Assembly: GCA_022578965.1 (NCBI GenBank) | Contig: MU400656.1 | Location: forward strand, 1-64,000 | Direction: 5' to 3' | DNA: 64,000 bases | Source of the DNA: Xylaria sp. FL1777 | Taxonomy: Eukaryota; Ascomycota; Sordariomycetes; Xylariales; Xylariaceae | In this document: piece by piece, positions 22,741 to 35,600 of the stretch | Position numbering within the stretch: position 1 is the first letter of the stretch | Layout of the letters: each line of letters starts with the position of its first letter | The notes under the pieces: generated by a model | Database searches by the model: none | Seen by the model: the letters and a program-made list of their open reading frames with translations, nothing else | Told to the model about the DNA's origin: nothing | Translations under genes and position numbers: made by a program

Positions 22741-25027
22741 GGGTTTTTAATAATTAAAACTTTTTGTTTTTAATAAAGTATTTTACTTAAGAAAATTGTT
22801 GTTTATTTATGTATCTTTAGTGTTAAATTAAATAAAAAACTTGTTGTTATTTAAATAAACCTCTTTAATTATTTAATTTATAAAAGGCTTTTTTTTTAGC
22901 TTTTTAGGTTTTTTTTTACTTTTTGTTTAATAAAAAGCAGCTTTTTTTAATAAAGGTTTATAATAATTAGCTTAAAACATATTTACGCTAATCTTTTTGC
23001 TTAGTATATAGCTTTGCAAGATTTTAGTGCTATTTATATTATAAAAAGTGCTTTATATAAAGTCTTAATTAGTTGCAATAAAGCTATTATTTAGCTTGCT
23101 ATTTATTAAGTTGTTTTTTTTAATATTATAAGCTTTTGCTAATTTTATTTTATAAGGTATAAAGGTTTAATTGTTAGATTTTCTACTTAAAAATTAAGCT
23201 AGCTGCTTGTTTTTTAGCTAGTAAAGTTTTTTATTCTTTGGTTTTTTTTGTTTGTTTTTTATTTTAGCATTTAGATCTTTATTATTTAAAACAAGGTTTT
23301 TTTTTTAGAGTTAATAATAAGCTTTTTGCTTTAGCAGCTTATTATTGCTTAAAACAAAGTTATATATTTATTTTATTGCAGCGTTAAGTATTCTTTTTTT
23401 ATTTTTGCTAATCTTTATGACTTTTAAAAGAACTTTTATGCACTTAAAGCTTACAAAAAATTTTAGCTTTTCTAAACACTATTTAGAGTTTTAGTATATA
23501 ATGTTTTTTTGTTTTAATTTGTAAGCAAAACTACATTTATAAATATAATAATCGTTTATATTATATTTTTAACAAATAATTACTTTTGCTAAATAAAGAT
23601 TATTTAATTTTACTTGTTATAAAAAATTAAATAATTGTTTACTTTATTTTTATTTTTTAGAATTATATTTATTTCTTTGTAAATACTTAGAAGTTATAGC
23701 GTTAATGCTAAACATTTGCTTTTTTAACAGGTTTATGTTAATTTTATAATATTGTAGTGCTTATAGTTTTTAATTAATAAGCTAAACATACTAATTCTGT
23801 AGTTTTTTTAGCATTTTTTTTAGTTCTTTTTTTATAATTGCTACGTTTTTTTGTTTTAACTTTAGCTATTATATTTGCTTAATAATGTTATTTATGTTTT
23901 AATTATAAGTAAAGTGTTAAGCTAGTTTTACTTGCTGCCTTTTAATAATAACTTTTTTAGCAGCTAGTATAATTATATTAATAGCTAGTTTAGCAGCATT
24001 AATAGTAATATATAAAAATTTATTAAAGTTATAATTGTATAAATAATTAACTTTTTTTTATGTTTTGCGCGCTTTTTTTGTTTTTTTAAAGTAAAAATTA
24101 GCTTAGATTTTTTATTTATTTAGATATTTAATGTTTTATAAAAATTTTTATATAACATTTTATTTAAGTTATTATATAACTTTTTAAAGAACTTTATTAC
24201 TTTAGTTTTATTAAGCAAGCTTTATTTTTTTATAGCTTTTTTACTTGTAAAAATAGCATGCTTTTTTTTTTTTTTTAAGGCTTGTTTATTTAAAAATAAG
24301 TGCTATAAAGAAGCAATAGCTGCGTTTTATGCAAAGTCTTTAAATAATAGCTAGCTTATAACTAAAAAATCTTGCTTTTTATTTTTTAATAAAGAATAAT
24401 ATTAGCTTAAAAAACAAAGTATATTTTTAATTATTAATTACTTTTTATATTAACGCGTAAGCTTGGACTTATTTAGTATAAATAAACGTTAGATTTGCTT
24501 ATATTATAACTTTTAAAGGTTTTAATAACACTTATTTTTTTTTAAGCTTGTTTTTTATTTTTTTTGTTTATACGAAAACAATTATGTTTTTTTTTTTAAA
24601 AAGCACTGGTTTTTTAGTGAAAATTTCTTTCTTTTAGCTCTTTAAGGGTTTTTAACAATAAGTTTTTTAGCTATACTATCTTAAAGATCGTACTAGCTTT
24701 TTAACACTTAATTGCTGTTTTGCTAAAAGAAATGAAAACGCTTTATAAGCTAGGCTAAAAAAAACAGTTTAACATTTTTATACGTTTATTTTAAGCTTTA
24801 TTAATTAAAGGCTGCTAGCTTAAATGTTTGTTGCTAATTATAGTTAAACCGTTTATGCTAAGCAAATTTTGTTTATTGCTAGCTAAAGCAGCTAAGTGTA
24901 ATATATTATAACTTGCATATAAAAATTGTAGCGATTAATTAATAAACAAATTAAATATATAAGTTAATAATAATAAATTGTTTGCTTATAGGTTTTATAA
25001 TATTATTTGTTGTAAGTAAAAAATTGT
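22741..25027. other. AT-rich degenerate DNA, nothing recognised
   Basis: T-rich sequence with scattered GC-containing words and no long open frame or tandem repeat. It lies between the relic at 21300-22740 and copy 4 of the 300-bp repeat. Confidence 0.4.
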
Positions 25028-25325
25028 AGCAGTATAATTGCGCTAAATTTACTATAATACTTTAATTGCAAAGAAATAAGTTATAACTTATGCATTTAAG
25101 CAATTAAGCTATATATAAATTAAAAAATAAAACAATTAATAAAAGAGCTATATAATAATATAAATAAAGCAACTATAGCTAATTTTTATTATGTTATTTG
25201 TAATATTTAAGTTTATGCTTTAAAATCTAGCGTAATATTTACTTTTTTATTCTTACTATATAACTTAGCTTAAACTTACTTTAATTAGCTAGTTAGCTTG
25301 TTTAGCTACTTTACTTTACTTTAAT
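25028..25325 (-). repeat. 300-bp interspersed repeat family, copy 4
   Basis: This full copy is in the same orientation as copy 2. The series TAAAGTAAAGTAAAGTAGC to ATTATACTGC on the minus strand matches copies 2 and 3, with transition differences. The sequence just beyond its right edge is shared with 4510-5065, whereas the flanks of the other copies are not. The shared flank therefore belongs to a different repeat. Confidence 0.85.
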
Positions 25326-25334
25326 AGTTAATAA

Positions 25335-25770
25335 TAAAAAGCTAGCAATAAAGAAAATATTATATACTACTATAATATAGCTAATGTAATAATAGCATAG
25401 CTTTAAGATTTTAGTATGCTTAATAAATATGTATTTTATAAATATTAGCTAAATATGACTTTATTGCACTAAGTTATTTACTTTTATTTTTAGGATTAGT
25501 ATTACTGCTAGAAAGCATTATAACAAGCAGTTTATAATATATAAAAGCTAAATACTAATTAGCATATATACTTAAACTAAACTAAACAAAAATACGTACT
25601 ATAAAAAACATAGTAGCTAAAGCAAAGTGGATTTTTAAATAATTATAATAAGTTAGCAGCTATTTTTAGCTACAAATTAAATCTGCAAACGTACTAAAGT
25701 AAACGTAAGCTAAAGTAATAATAGTAGTAATAATAATAAAGTTAATTGTTAAAACAGGTAAAATTAGCAA
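25335..25770 (+). repeat. Dispersed repeat similar to 4510-5065
   Basis: This is the second copy of the segment described at 4510-5065, directly adjoining copy 4 of the 300-bp repeat. It retains slightly more G (AAAGTGGATTTTT). Insertions and deletions separate the two copies, and no peptide can be read. Confidence 0.7.
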
Positions 25771-26800
25771 AAGTAAGCAAATAAACATTTTTTTTAATAC
25801 TTATATAATTAATACTTTGGCTATATATAGCTTTGTTAGCTATTTTTGCAATTAGTACACTTTTATACAAATTACATTTTATTTTTTAACTTTAATAATG
25901 CTTAGAAAATCTTTATTTAAGTAAGTTATAGCTTTATTAGCAACTTTTTTTTTTATTTACTTTTGGACAACCTTTTTAACTATATATATTTATATATATG
26001 CTATACTGTTTAAATATAAATTAAACATGTTAGTATATATACTGCGTATAAATTAACTACTAACTAAAATAACTAAATATTTCTGTAAAGCTATTTTAGA
26101 ACTTTTAATAGCTAAATAGTTCTATAAAGCTATTGCTAAACTAGATTTATTTCTTTTGTAGTACTAACTTATACGAACTGCTTTTAAATATATACTAATT
26201 GCAACTTAATAATACTTTTAGTAAAATAGCTTGAATTAAATAATTAGTTTACTATACTTTTGCTGGCTTTTTTATTTTTAACGACTTTATAACTAAACAT
26301 TTTTATTAAATTATTTGACTTTTTAAACTAATACCTTTTTGAGTTTTTTAAGATATTTAGCGCATAGTATAATTAGTGTTAGTTCTAAAGTACTTTTATT
26401 TCTTAATCTAAGAATTTTGTTTTTAAGCAGCAATATTTTTATGCTTTTGCTGCGCTATTAATATATAAACTTTACAAATCTTATAAACGTTTAAAATTTC
26501 CTTAAAAACTAAGGTATTTTATACGTAATATAATTTATACTGTTTTAAGAGTACTTACGCTTTTTTAAATAGCTTATAGTATATAAGTTATTTTAAGTTG
26601 TTTTTAGGACTTTTTTTTAACTATATAGTTACTTAATAACACTAATAGCCTTGTAAGCTAACTTATACTTACTTAATTAACTAACTTACTTAATATATAT
26701 AGCTATAAACCTTATTAAAAGTACAACACTTTTATTTTTATATTAATTAGTTATTGCTGCAAGTACTACTGTTTTAGCTAAGTTTTAAACTAAAGCGCTT

Positions 26801-26846
26801 AGTTAGCTAGTTAGCTAGTTAGCTAGCTAGTTAATTAACTAGTTAA
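26801..26846. repeat. Simple repeat, AGTTAGCT 8-mer and derivatives
   Basis: TTAGCTAG is repeated about five times and grades into AGTTAATTAACTAGTTAAC. The repeat is partly self-complementary, so the tract can fold back on itself. Confidence 0.8.
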
Positions 26847-27650
26847 CTTATTTACTAATTTACTAATTTACATTTTTCTTGATTAATAAATACGTTTAAT
26901 TTAATACAAATTATATTTGTAATAAAGTAGCAAATTATTGCTTTTAATACAAGTGGTTAAATTTAGTTAATTGGAATTAATTAGCTAATGCTATATTAAA
27001 TAGCTATTTTAAGCTTTAGCTAACTTAACATTTTATTAAGAAAGCTACCTAAATAAAAATAAAAAGTTAACGCTTTAGCTTAACTTGCTATATAACCTTT
27101 AGTTTTTTACGTTATAATTAAAATGTATTGCTAAGTAAATATAACATAATACTATAAAATGCGCTATTATAGCATTGTTAGTTATTTTTTTTTTTGGAAT
27201 AATATATTGTTTTATGTTGTTTTATTGCATAATATGTTTATAAAAGCTTATAAATACCCTAATTTTTATATTTTCCTATATTAAAATAAAGCAAGAAAGC
27301 TTATAAGGACTATACTTTTCCTTTAAGTATAAAGGAGAGATATAGTGTACTTATTTTATAACTATTTTTAAATATACCTAATTAATTAAAACATTGGGAA
27401 TTTAGCATTTAAACAAAACAGAATTAATTAAAGTTAATAATTAAAATATAGTTATTTTTAGTAATATAGTTTATAAAGAGTTTACTATAAAAGCAAAGAT
27501 ATTGCAGTAATATCTTAATGCTTAGCTATATAATTAAGCTATATTTAGCTACTAAAGGCTTTTATAAATATATACTTTTTAAGCTATATATATTAGCATT
27601 AATACTTGTAGCTACTACGTTTTAAGTATTAATAATACCAAAAAATATTA

Positions 27651-27695
27651 TTAGATCTTGTTTTAAAAAAACAAGCAATTAAAGCTGCTTGTTTT
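27651..27695 (-). other. Hairpin followed by CTAA: possible Helitron 3' end
   Basis: AAAACAAGCA (27668-27677) pairs perfectly with TGCTTGTTTT (27686-27695) across an 8-base loop. Read on the minus strand the hairpin is followed after 13 bases by CTAA and then T. Helitrons end with a hairpin about 10-12 bases before CTRR and insert between A and T. The strand agrees with the Rep-helicase relic upstream, but the gap to it is 5 kb, and such a pattern is not rare in AT-rich DNA. Treat as a candidate only. Confidence 0.2.
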
Positions 27696-30600
27696 CTGTA
27701 TATATAGCATTTTTTCTTTTTTTCTTTTAATTATTAAAAATGCTTTTAATACATTTATTTTAATTTTTTTAAGAACTAATACGCTTTTGTTTTATACTTT
27801 TTGTTAAGTTTAAGCAGCATATACTATATGCTACTAGCATTAAAAATGCTTACGTTATAGTACTTTTGTTTAGTTAATAGCTATACTAGTTTAATTTTTG
27901 CTAAAGTGTTTTAATGTTTTATGTTTTTATAACATATTTTTGTAGTAAAGTATATAAAATAAAGGTAAATTTTTTTGCCTTGCTACATATTATTTCTATT
28001 AATTATAACAAACTTTTATTTATTAATTATTAAATATATTGCTTTTTACAGGAAAATCAAGATTATATATAGTTTTATTATAACTATACTGTTTTAGATT
28101 ATATTTTTATGTTTTTTATTCTTTGAAAACAATTTATCTTAGTTAATAAAGATCTAGTTATATTATTATTTTATTTGCTATATTGCGCTGCTTTTTTACT
28201 TACTTTAAGCTTTTTAGTAATAATTATTAACTTAAAAAATAGCTTATATATATTGTTAATACTTATATGAACTATATTAATATGCTAATTGTTGCTTTTA
28301 GCTACTGTTTAATAATTAGTAGTAGTTTAGCTAAAGTACTTTAAGGTCTTGTAATTATAGCTGCATAGTATGCTATATAATACTATTGGTTTTTATTTTT
28401 TTACACTTAATTAACAAATTTTGCTAGGCTTACATATTTATTAAAGATTTGCAACAACTTTCTTTTTAATAGTAATAACCTTTAAGAACTATTAGTAATA
28501 TATAGAATTAGCATTATAGCAAACTAGCTACTTATTTATAACTATTATAGTTTGCTTAATATTTAGGCAATAAATGTAGCGCTTAACTTTTTATGTTTTA
28601 TGTTTTGTTATTTAAAGCTAAATAATAGTTAACTGGTTAATAATGTAAAACTAAAAGCTTTATTTTTAAGTAAAGCGTTATATTACGCTTAGTACTAAAA
28701 CAACTTTTATAAGTATAAATTTATTATATATACATTATGTTAAACTATTAAAGCTTATAGCTATATAATTATTATATTTAAATTAACTAATAACTAAAAC
28801 TTTACTGCTAAAGCTATATATTATATTACGGTTAACTTATGTTTTATGTTAATTAAATAGTGAATTGCTAAATTAAACTATTTATTATTACTATTAAATA
28901 ACATATGTTTTAGCTGCTATATATTAAAACATTTTCTGTTGTTATTAGCTAAAATAAATTATTATTATACTTTTTATGTTTAGTTTATAAAGTAAGTAAT
29001 TATAAGGTGGAAAAAACACTAGTAATAATTAAAACATAGGCATAATTAATTAGTTAAGTTAAAAAATAAACAAAACAATTTACGTAAAAAAACTTTGTTT
29101 TTATTTAAGTAAGTATATAACGCACGCTAAAAATAGCTGCTTTATTAGCAGTACGAAGTATAAAAAAATAGCCTAAGTTTAAGTAGTTTATTATACTATA
29201 TATATACTTCTGAGTTTTTTGCTACAACTGCAATAAATAGCAATATTTTATAATATATAACTAGTATTAATTAGTATAAGTTTAGTTTTTTTAAGTTAAT
29301 AAATAGGTTATAAGTTATTATAAAAAACCTTATAATATTTAAGTTTTAATTTTAGATTTGTTTTCTTTTTAAATTTATTAGTTATTTTAGCTATTTATTG
29401 ATTTAATTATAGTAATATATATGTTATAAAAGTAAAATATTTAATAATTATTGTTGGCTATTTTTTTTAAGTAAAGAAATTATTTAAATTTTTGTAAAAT
29501 AATAAAATTAATTTCTTTTATAACAAAATTAATGTTTTTTATAGCAAGCAATACTTGTTTTACTTTTTGTAGTAATATATTATCTAATGTATAATTAGTT
29601 TTATTTGTTTTTATATTATTAAAACGTATATTTAAATAAAGCTGCTTTATAGCATTTTGAAATAGTTTTGCAAAACACTTATAAAAAGGCTATTTTTTTT
29701 TAGTATATTAAGTATACTTAATAGTTAGTTTAACGCTATAAACGTTTTTGTTTAAAGCATTTTAAACATAGGCTTCTTTTAAAATAAATAACTTTATTTG
29801 TTTTTAAGTGTTATAATTAGCGTTTATTGTTTTAATGCTATTTTTAATTGTAATATAGCTATTTTATGAATATTTGCTTTTATAGGCAATAGTAAACATA
29901 AATAAATCTTTTTTATTATATGTTTATAAAACTAGTTTTTAGTCCGTAAAAAATAATAAAAATTTTAGTAGTATTAAAATTATAACGTTAAAAAATTAAT
30001 TTTTTATTAATTTTATTTTATTAGTAAGTATTATATAATATAAATAGCAAATTAAATAGCTAATATATACGAGATTTTTTAAATAAATAAAAGGATTTTT
30101 TGCTTTTATAGTAATAACTAGCATATATATATTATATTTAGAATTAATGATTTATTAAACAAGAAATAACGCAGCTAAAAAATTTGCTATGTTTTTTTAA
30201 GCATTTAGAACATTGTTTAAGTAGTATTAAGCTTATAACTTAAATTAAAGCAGCAGCTAGATTTTAAGCCTTACGCATAAACAATTCTTTGCTTTTGCAA
30301 AAATTAATGCATAAAAGCCTAACTAATAGTTTATTAATTAATTTTTTTATAAAAGTAAAGCATAATAATTATTTTTTTTTTTTTTAATAGCTTTAGGCTT
30401 TTAGTTAGCGTAAAGCTATTATAGCTAACTGTTTTTTTACTTTTAACTTTTTGTTGCTTAGTATTAACTTTGTAGTAAAATTATTAATAATATAATTAAA
30501 TCTAGTTTTTTTTAAATATTTATTAACCTTTTAAATTTTAAGTTGTGTTATATCTTAAAATTAATGTTAAATAAAGGTTTTAAATGTAATGCTAAATAGA

Positions 30601-32173
30601 TTTATATTTTTTTTTTAACTTTACAAATTTTAACAACAAATATTTATATTATTATAGCTTTTTTTTTTACTTCGGTAATTTATTTGTGCAGAAAAAAAGT
30701 CTTAAACACTAAAAATTAAAGATATATTTATAACTGTAAGCTTATTTAAAAAAAATCTAAAAAGTTAAATAAAACTAGTTGTTATTTAGCAATAATGCTA
30801 ATAAAAAAAAAAAAACAAGTTTTGTTGCAATTATGCTTTTTAAATAAAATGGGTAATTATATAATAATTGCATATAGTATTACTTTTTATATGTGCTGTT
30901 TTTACGTTTTAAATTAGTTTTTTTAGTAGGCTTATTAAATTTAATCTATTGTTTTGTAAAGAAAGCATTTTAAAAGTAAAAAATAAAAAGCTTTAATAAA
31001 AAGCTTAATAATGTTGCTAAAAAAAAATTAATTATTAGTACAATAAACAATAGTAGCAAAACTAATTTTTTAGCTAATAATTATATATTAAAAATTAAGC
31101 TATATTAGTTATAACGCTTATAGTAAAGAGTAGCGCTTAAAAACGAATCTTATTAAAAATATAATATTTTTAGTTTTTAATTTTCGCTTTAATAACTTAA
31201 GTAGTACTACTACTTTTATTACTGCTAGCATTTATAAATATATAGCTATTGTTTACTACATTAATAACCTAAGTAGTGCTAATATTTTTGTTACTACTAA
31301 AGATTATAAGCGTTTTGCGTTTTTTTTTTTTTTTTTTTTAAATACAAAGTAATTATACCTTTTAGTTCTTAGCACTAATTTTATTATTACTACTAAAATA
31401 AAATAGCATAAAATAAAGTAGCATAGCTATAAATACTAATTTAATATTTTTATGTACTAAATAAACTATATAGTATATATTTTAATACAATAAATTAATT
31501 AATATTAAAAAAATAAAATAATTAAATAAAATATGCTTAATTAATGCTAAACTTTTATAACTTTTATTATTTGTTCTTTTTATATGTTTTAAATCTATTG
31601 CTAAGTTTGTAAAAAAACAAGTATACCTTTTGTTTAATTATATTGCAACTAAGCTATGCTTAAACATATTATATAATTACCTCATTTATTACAATTTATT
31701 TTATTACTTATTTATATATTTTATATAGCTATATGCAGAAAAGTTAGTTAAGCATATATATTAAAAAAAACGTAAGCTTTTTACGAATTTTAAAGTGCGT
31801 TATAAGCTAGCTATTTTAAAACTTAAAAAGTGCCTTAAATTAGAAAAAAAATAACATTAAAAAACATATAATAACTTTTCTTTTTTTTTTTTGTTTTATA
31901 AGTACTACTTGTTTATTTAGCTAATTAATACGTTATTAACGCTATAGCTAGCTATTAATAGGTTTAAAAAAACAGTAAGTAGGCTAAAAAACATACTAAC
32001 TACTACAGAAAACCTACTTTTTTCGTAAGAAGTAGAAAAATAAAGTAGCAAAAAAAAAACATAGATGTACATATAGCATAAAAGTAGCCTTTATATAAGA
32101 GTTGCTAAAGCAGCGCTAGCTTAATTAATAAACTAAACATATTAAACAGTTAAGCTAAGCATTTTTAGTAGTT

Positions 32174-32350
32174 AATATATTATTAATTAATTAATTAATT
32201 AATTAATTTATTTTAATGTTAGGTATAAAGCTTTAGCTACTTTATATACCTTTTAAAAAGTTTTAAATATAGCAAACTTTATTTATAATATAGTAAGATA
32301 TATTAGTACAAAAAGTTTAGTTAATTAATTAACTAATTAATTAAGTAATT
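32174..32350. repeat. ATTA/TTAA simple-repeat tracts
   Basis: TTAATTAATTAA-type tracts at about 32182-32209 and about 32321-32355 flank a unique stretch of about 110 bases. They are self-complementary, and nothing else is evident. Confidence 0.75.
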
Positions 32351-32639
32351 AATTAGTTTAACTAATATATATGGTATATTACTATTAAATATAATGCTAT
32401 TTTATGCTTTTAAGAGCTTTATTATTTTAATGCTTGTAGTTACTAGAACTTAATTTTTTAAACTAAAAACTGTTAGTTTTTTGTTTAGTATGCAAATTAT
32501 TTAGCAGGTAATTAATATATTATAAGATTTTAATTATTTTATATCTTTTTTTCCTTTATATTAATAAATCTGTTTTTTAATTTAGTTTTTATGTTTATAC
32601 TATTTAACTTATTTATTAATGCTTAGCAATTAATAGAAA

Positions 32640-35600
32640 AACAAGTATTTAAAAAGATATTTAGCTTTATACTGTTAAGCAATTATATGCTATTTAAATT
32701 AATAAACTTTAATAATTAAACATATATAAATAAAAATCTTTTGCTGCTTTTTTTTTTATTGTTAGTTTTTTTGCTATTATTTGCTGTTTTATTTAAACAT
32801 AAAGCAACCTTAAAAAACGTTTTTTTTTAGGCCTTATATTTAGTTATAGCTAAGCTAGTTATATAAGCTATGCTTGTTTAGCTAAAGATAACAAGCAATT
32901 TAGTAATTTTTAGTACTTTTATTTTTTGTTTTTTAAAACTAAAAAACAGTAATATAATACTACTTTTTAAAGCCGGATAATATATTGTTTTATTATTTAC
33001 TTTTTTAATAAAAATACAAGTAGGCAGTTCTATGTAAAAATAAACACTTAGCGCTAAGCAAATATATGTTGCTATAAAAAACAAAATAAACCCTTTTACT
33101 AAAAATTTACTTCTATTTATTATATTTAAACTAGAATAAATATTAGTTGTTATAATAATTAGCATTTTTTTACTAAATAAATTATAAGCTAAAATAGCTA
33201 AATTAAATTTTATATTCTTATAGAAATTTTTTTTTTTTTTTTTACTACTTGCATTTATTTATGCATATAAGTATTTTTAAACCTTAGTAAGGTATTTTAT
33301 TATTAGTATACTTAGCTTATGTTTTAACAAAAAAATAAATAAAAACAAAGCATAGTTATTATACTATAAAAACAACTATGCTGCTTTAAAGTTAATAATA
33401 TACTGCAGCTTATTATTACGTATAATAAGTTAAAATCTATTAATAAGCCTAAAATAAAGCAATAAAAAGTTATTTATTGCTTAAGCATTTAGTATATTTT
33501 AGTTTTCTTTAGTTTAAGTTCTAAAGCAAAATCAATCTAAAAAACTACACAATTACATATTGCTTTATGTTTTTATTTGCTATTTTAAACAAACTAATTT
33601 TGCAACGTTTTTTATTAGTGCTAAGCCTTTAGCTCTTTTAATAGCACAAGTAATTTAAGCAATTATTGCCTTTTTATTACTATTGCTTATAATTTTAATA
33701 GCTTTATAAGTAGTGTAATTTTTATGTTTATTATTTATATTTTGTATATATTAATTGCTAAAATTATAATTGTTGCTTTTTAAGTTTTATTATTAGCATT
33801 TTTTTTATTTTTTATACGTTAAGTGTTTATTTAAAATATAGCTATATGTTGCTTATATAAAAGCTATTAAATTTGTTAAACCTTTAGCTAACAATATGCT
33901 ATTTATTAAAGAAAACTAAGCAAAGTTGCTAGCTATAAAAATATATAAAAAGCTATTAAATTATTTCTTGTTTTTTATATTACGGTTTTTATGTATAGCT
34001 TTTTTAACTTAAAATAAAAGTTTAGCTAAAACTATACTAATTTTATTAATAATAAAAACAAGCTTATTTTGCTATAGTTATATAATACTTTTATTTTTTA
34101 ATGTTAAACTTTAAAAAGTTTGTTTATTGTGCACTTTAAACCTTATTGCTAAATATATTGTAACGCTATTAATACTTGCTGCTGCGCTTTTAGTAAAAGC
34201 AATAATTAATATTTTGTTTTCTTTTTTTAACCGAAAAAATACTTTATATATAGCTTAAATAATAACAGATTTTCTAGTGCTGCTTTGTTTTTTTAAAAAA
34301 CTAATAGTAGTAAATAATCTTAGTACATTTTTTTGTACTACGTTAGCATTAAAGTTAAGCTTTTAGCATACAAGCAAAACTGCTTTACTTTGTTTTACAT
34401 TTAAACCTTTTTTTACATATATTATATAGCTAATAATGCAGTATCTTATTAAAGAAAAATATTTAATAAAAGCAATATTACTTTTAAAATCATTTAATGC
34501 TAATATTTAAAAATACTATTAGTTTTAGTTAAACTTAAAACTTAATATTATAAACTTATTTCTTTTAACTAGGTTTTTATAGTTATATATATAACTTAGC
34601 TTTTTTAAAACAATGTACTTATTTTTTTCTTTAATGTAGTTTTTTAAAATTGCTAATTTAAGTTGCATTAGTTGCATTAGTGCAACGCTAATTTGTTTAG
34701 CTAGTATAACATTATTACTATTTTTACTATTTTTTATCCAGTTAAAAATATTTGTTTAATTTTTAGTAAATATATTAAAACGCGCATTTTTAACGTTTTT
34801 AACGTTTGCTTGCTAAATAAGTTATTTAAAGTTATTCAATATATTAAATAACCTATTTACTTTTCTAAGTAACTGTTTAAACCAGTTAAAATTATAGCAT
34901 AAAAAATGCAGAGATTTTTTTAGCTAGTTTTTTTCTACGTTTATTAGTTGCTAATTGTTATTAAATAATAAGTTATTATTATTTATTAGATTAGCTTGTT
35001 AATTTTTTTATGCTTTAACGTTTTTTGCTGCTTTTTTTTTTAACTTTTTTAGCTAATTTAGATTTTTAACTTTAAATAAAAGCCTATTATTTAAGTAAGC
35101 GCAATAATAATCTTAAAGTTTAAAAGCAAGCATTTTAATTAAAATACTAAAACAATGCTATAAAACAAATAATAAAAGCTTTAGTATAACGCTCTAATTT
35201 AAATTATTTATATTTATGCTGTTAATAAGTTGTTTACTAAAAACTAAAATCTGCTTTTTATTAACGAGCTTCTGAACTATTTTTTTAAAAAAAGAAGTAT
35301 TTTTGTTTATCGGAAAATAATGTAGTAATAATTTTTTTTTTAGTTTTTTTGTAAAATAAAAGCTGCTTGCATAATTATATAAATATATATTTTGAAGCAT
35401 TATTTTTTTATGCGCATAAACTTACATATAAAAAAAAACTTAATTTTTTCTGCTTAATAAGTTTAATAGTAGCTAAATAGCATTAAAACTAAAGCAGTTA
35501 ATTATGCACTATAAAAGAACTTCTAATGCGTAAATATAAAAGTAGTTAAAGTTAACTATAGCTTAATTTTTTATAAATAAATAATAATTTAGCATTTTAA

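Larger units (their letters stand above)
25771..32160. other. AT-rich DNA without a recognisable gene
   Basis: About 6.4 kb without a supportable coding region. Parts (about 26300-26560 and 27240-27350) carry slightly more C and G and look less decayed. A hairpin at 27668-27695 is listed separately. Homopolymer T runs occur at about 31318-31339. Confidence 0.45.

Noticed and set aside
32878..33165. 95-residue intact frame (-) considered as a separate small gene
   Set aside because: It is an internal piece of the Helitron helicase in the same frame as the upstream helicase motifs, and carries the SSLNIINRS motif of PIF1-like proteins.
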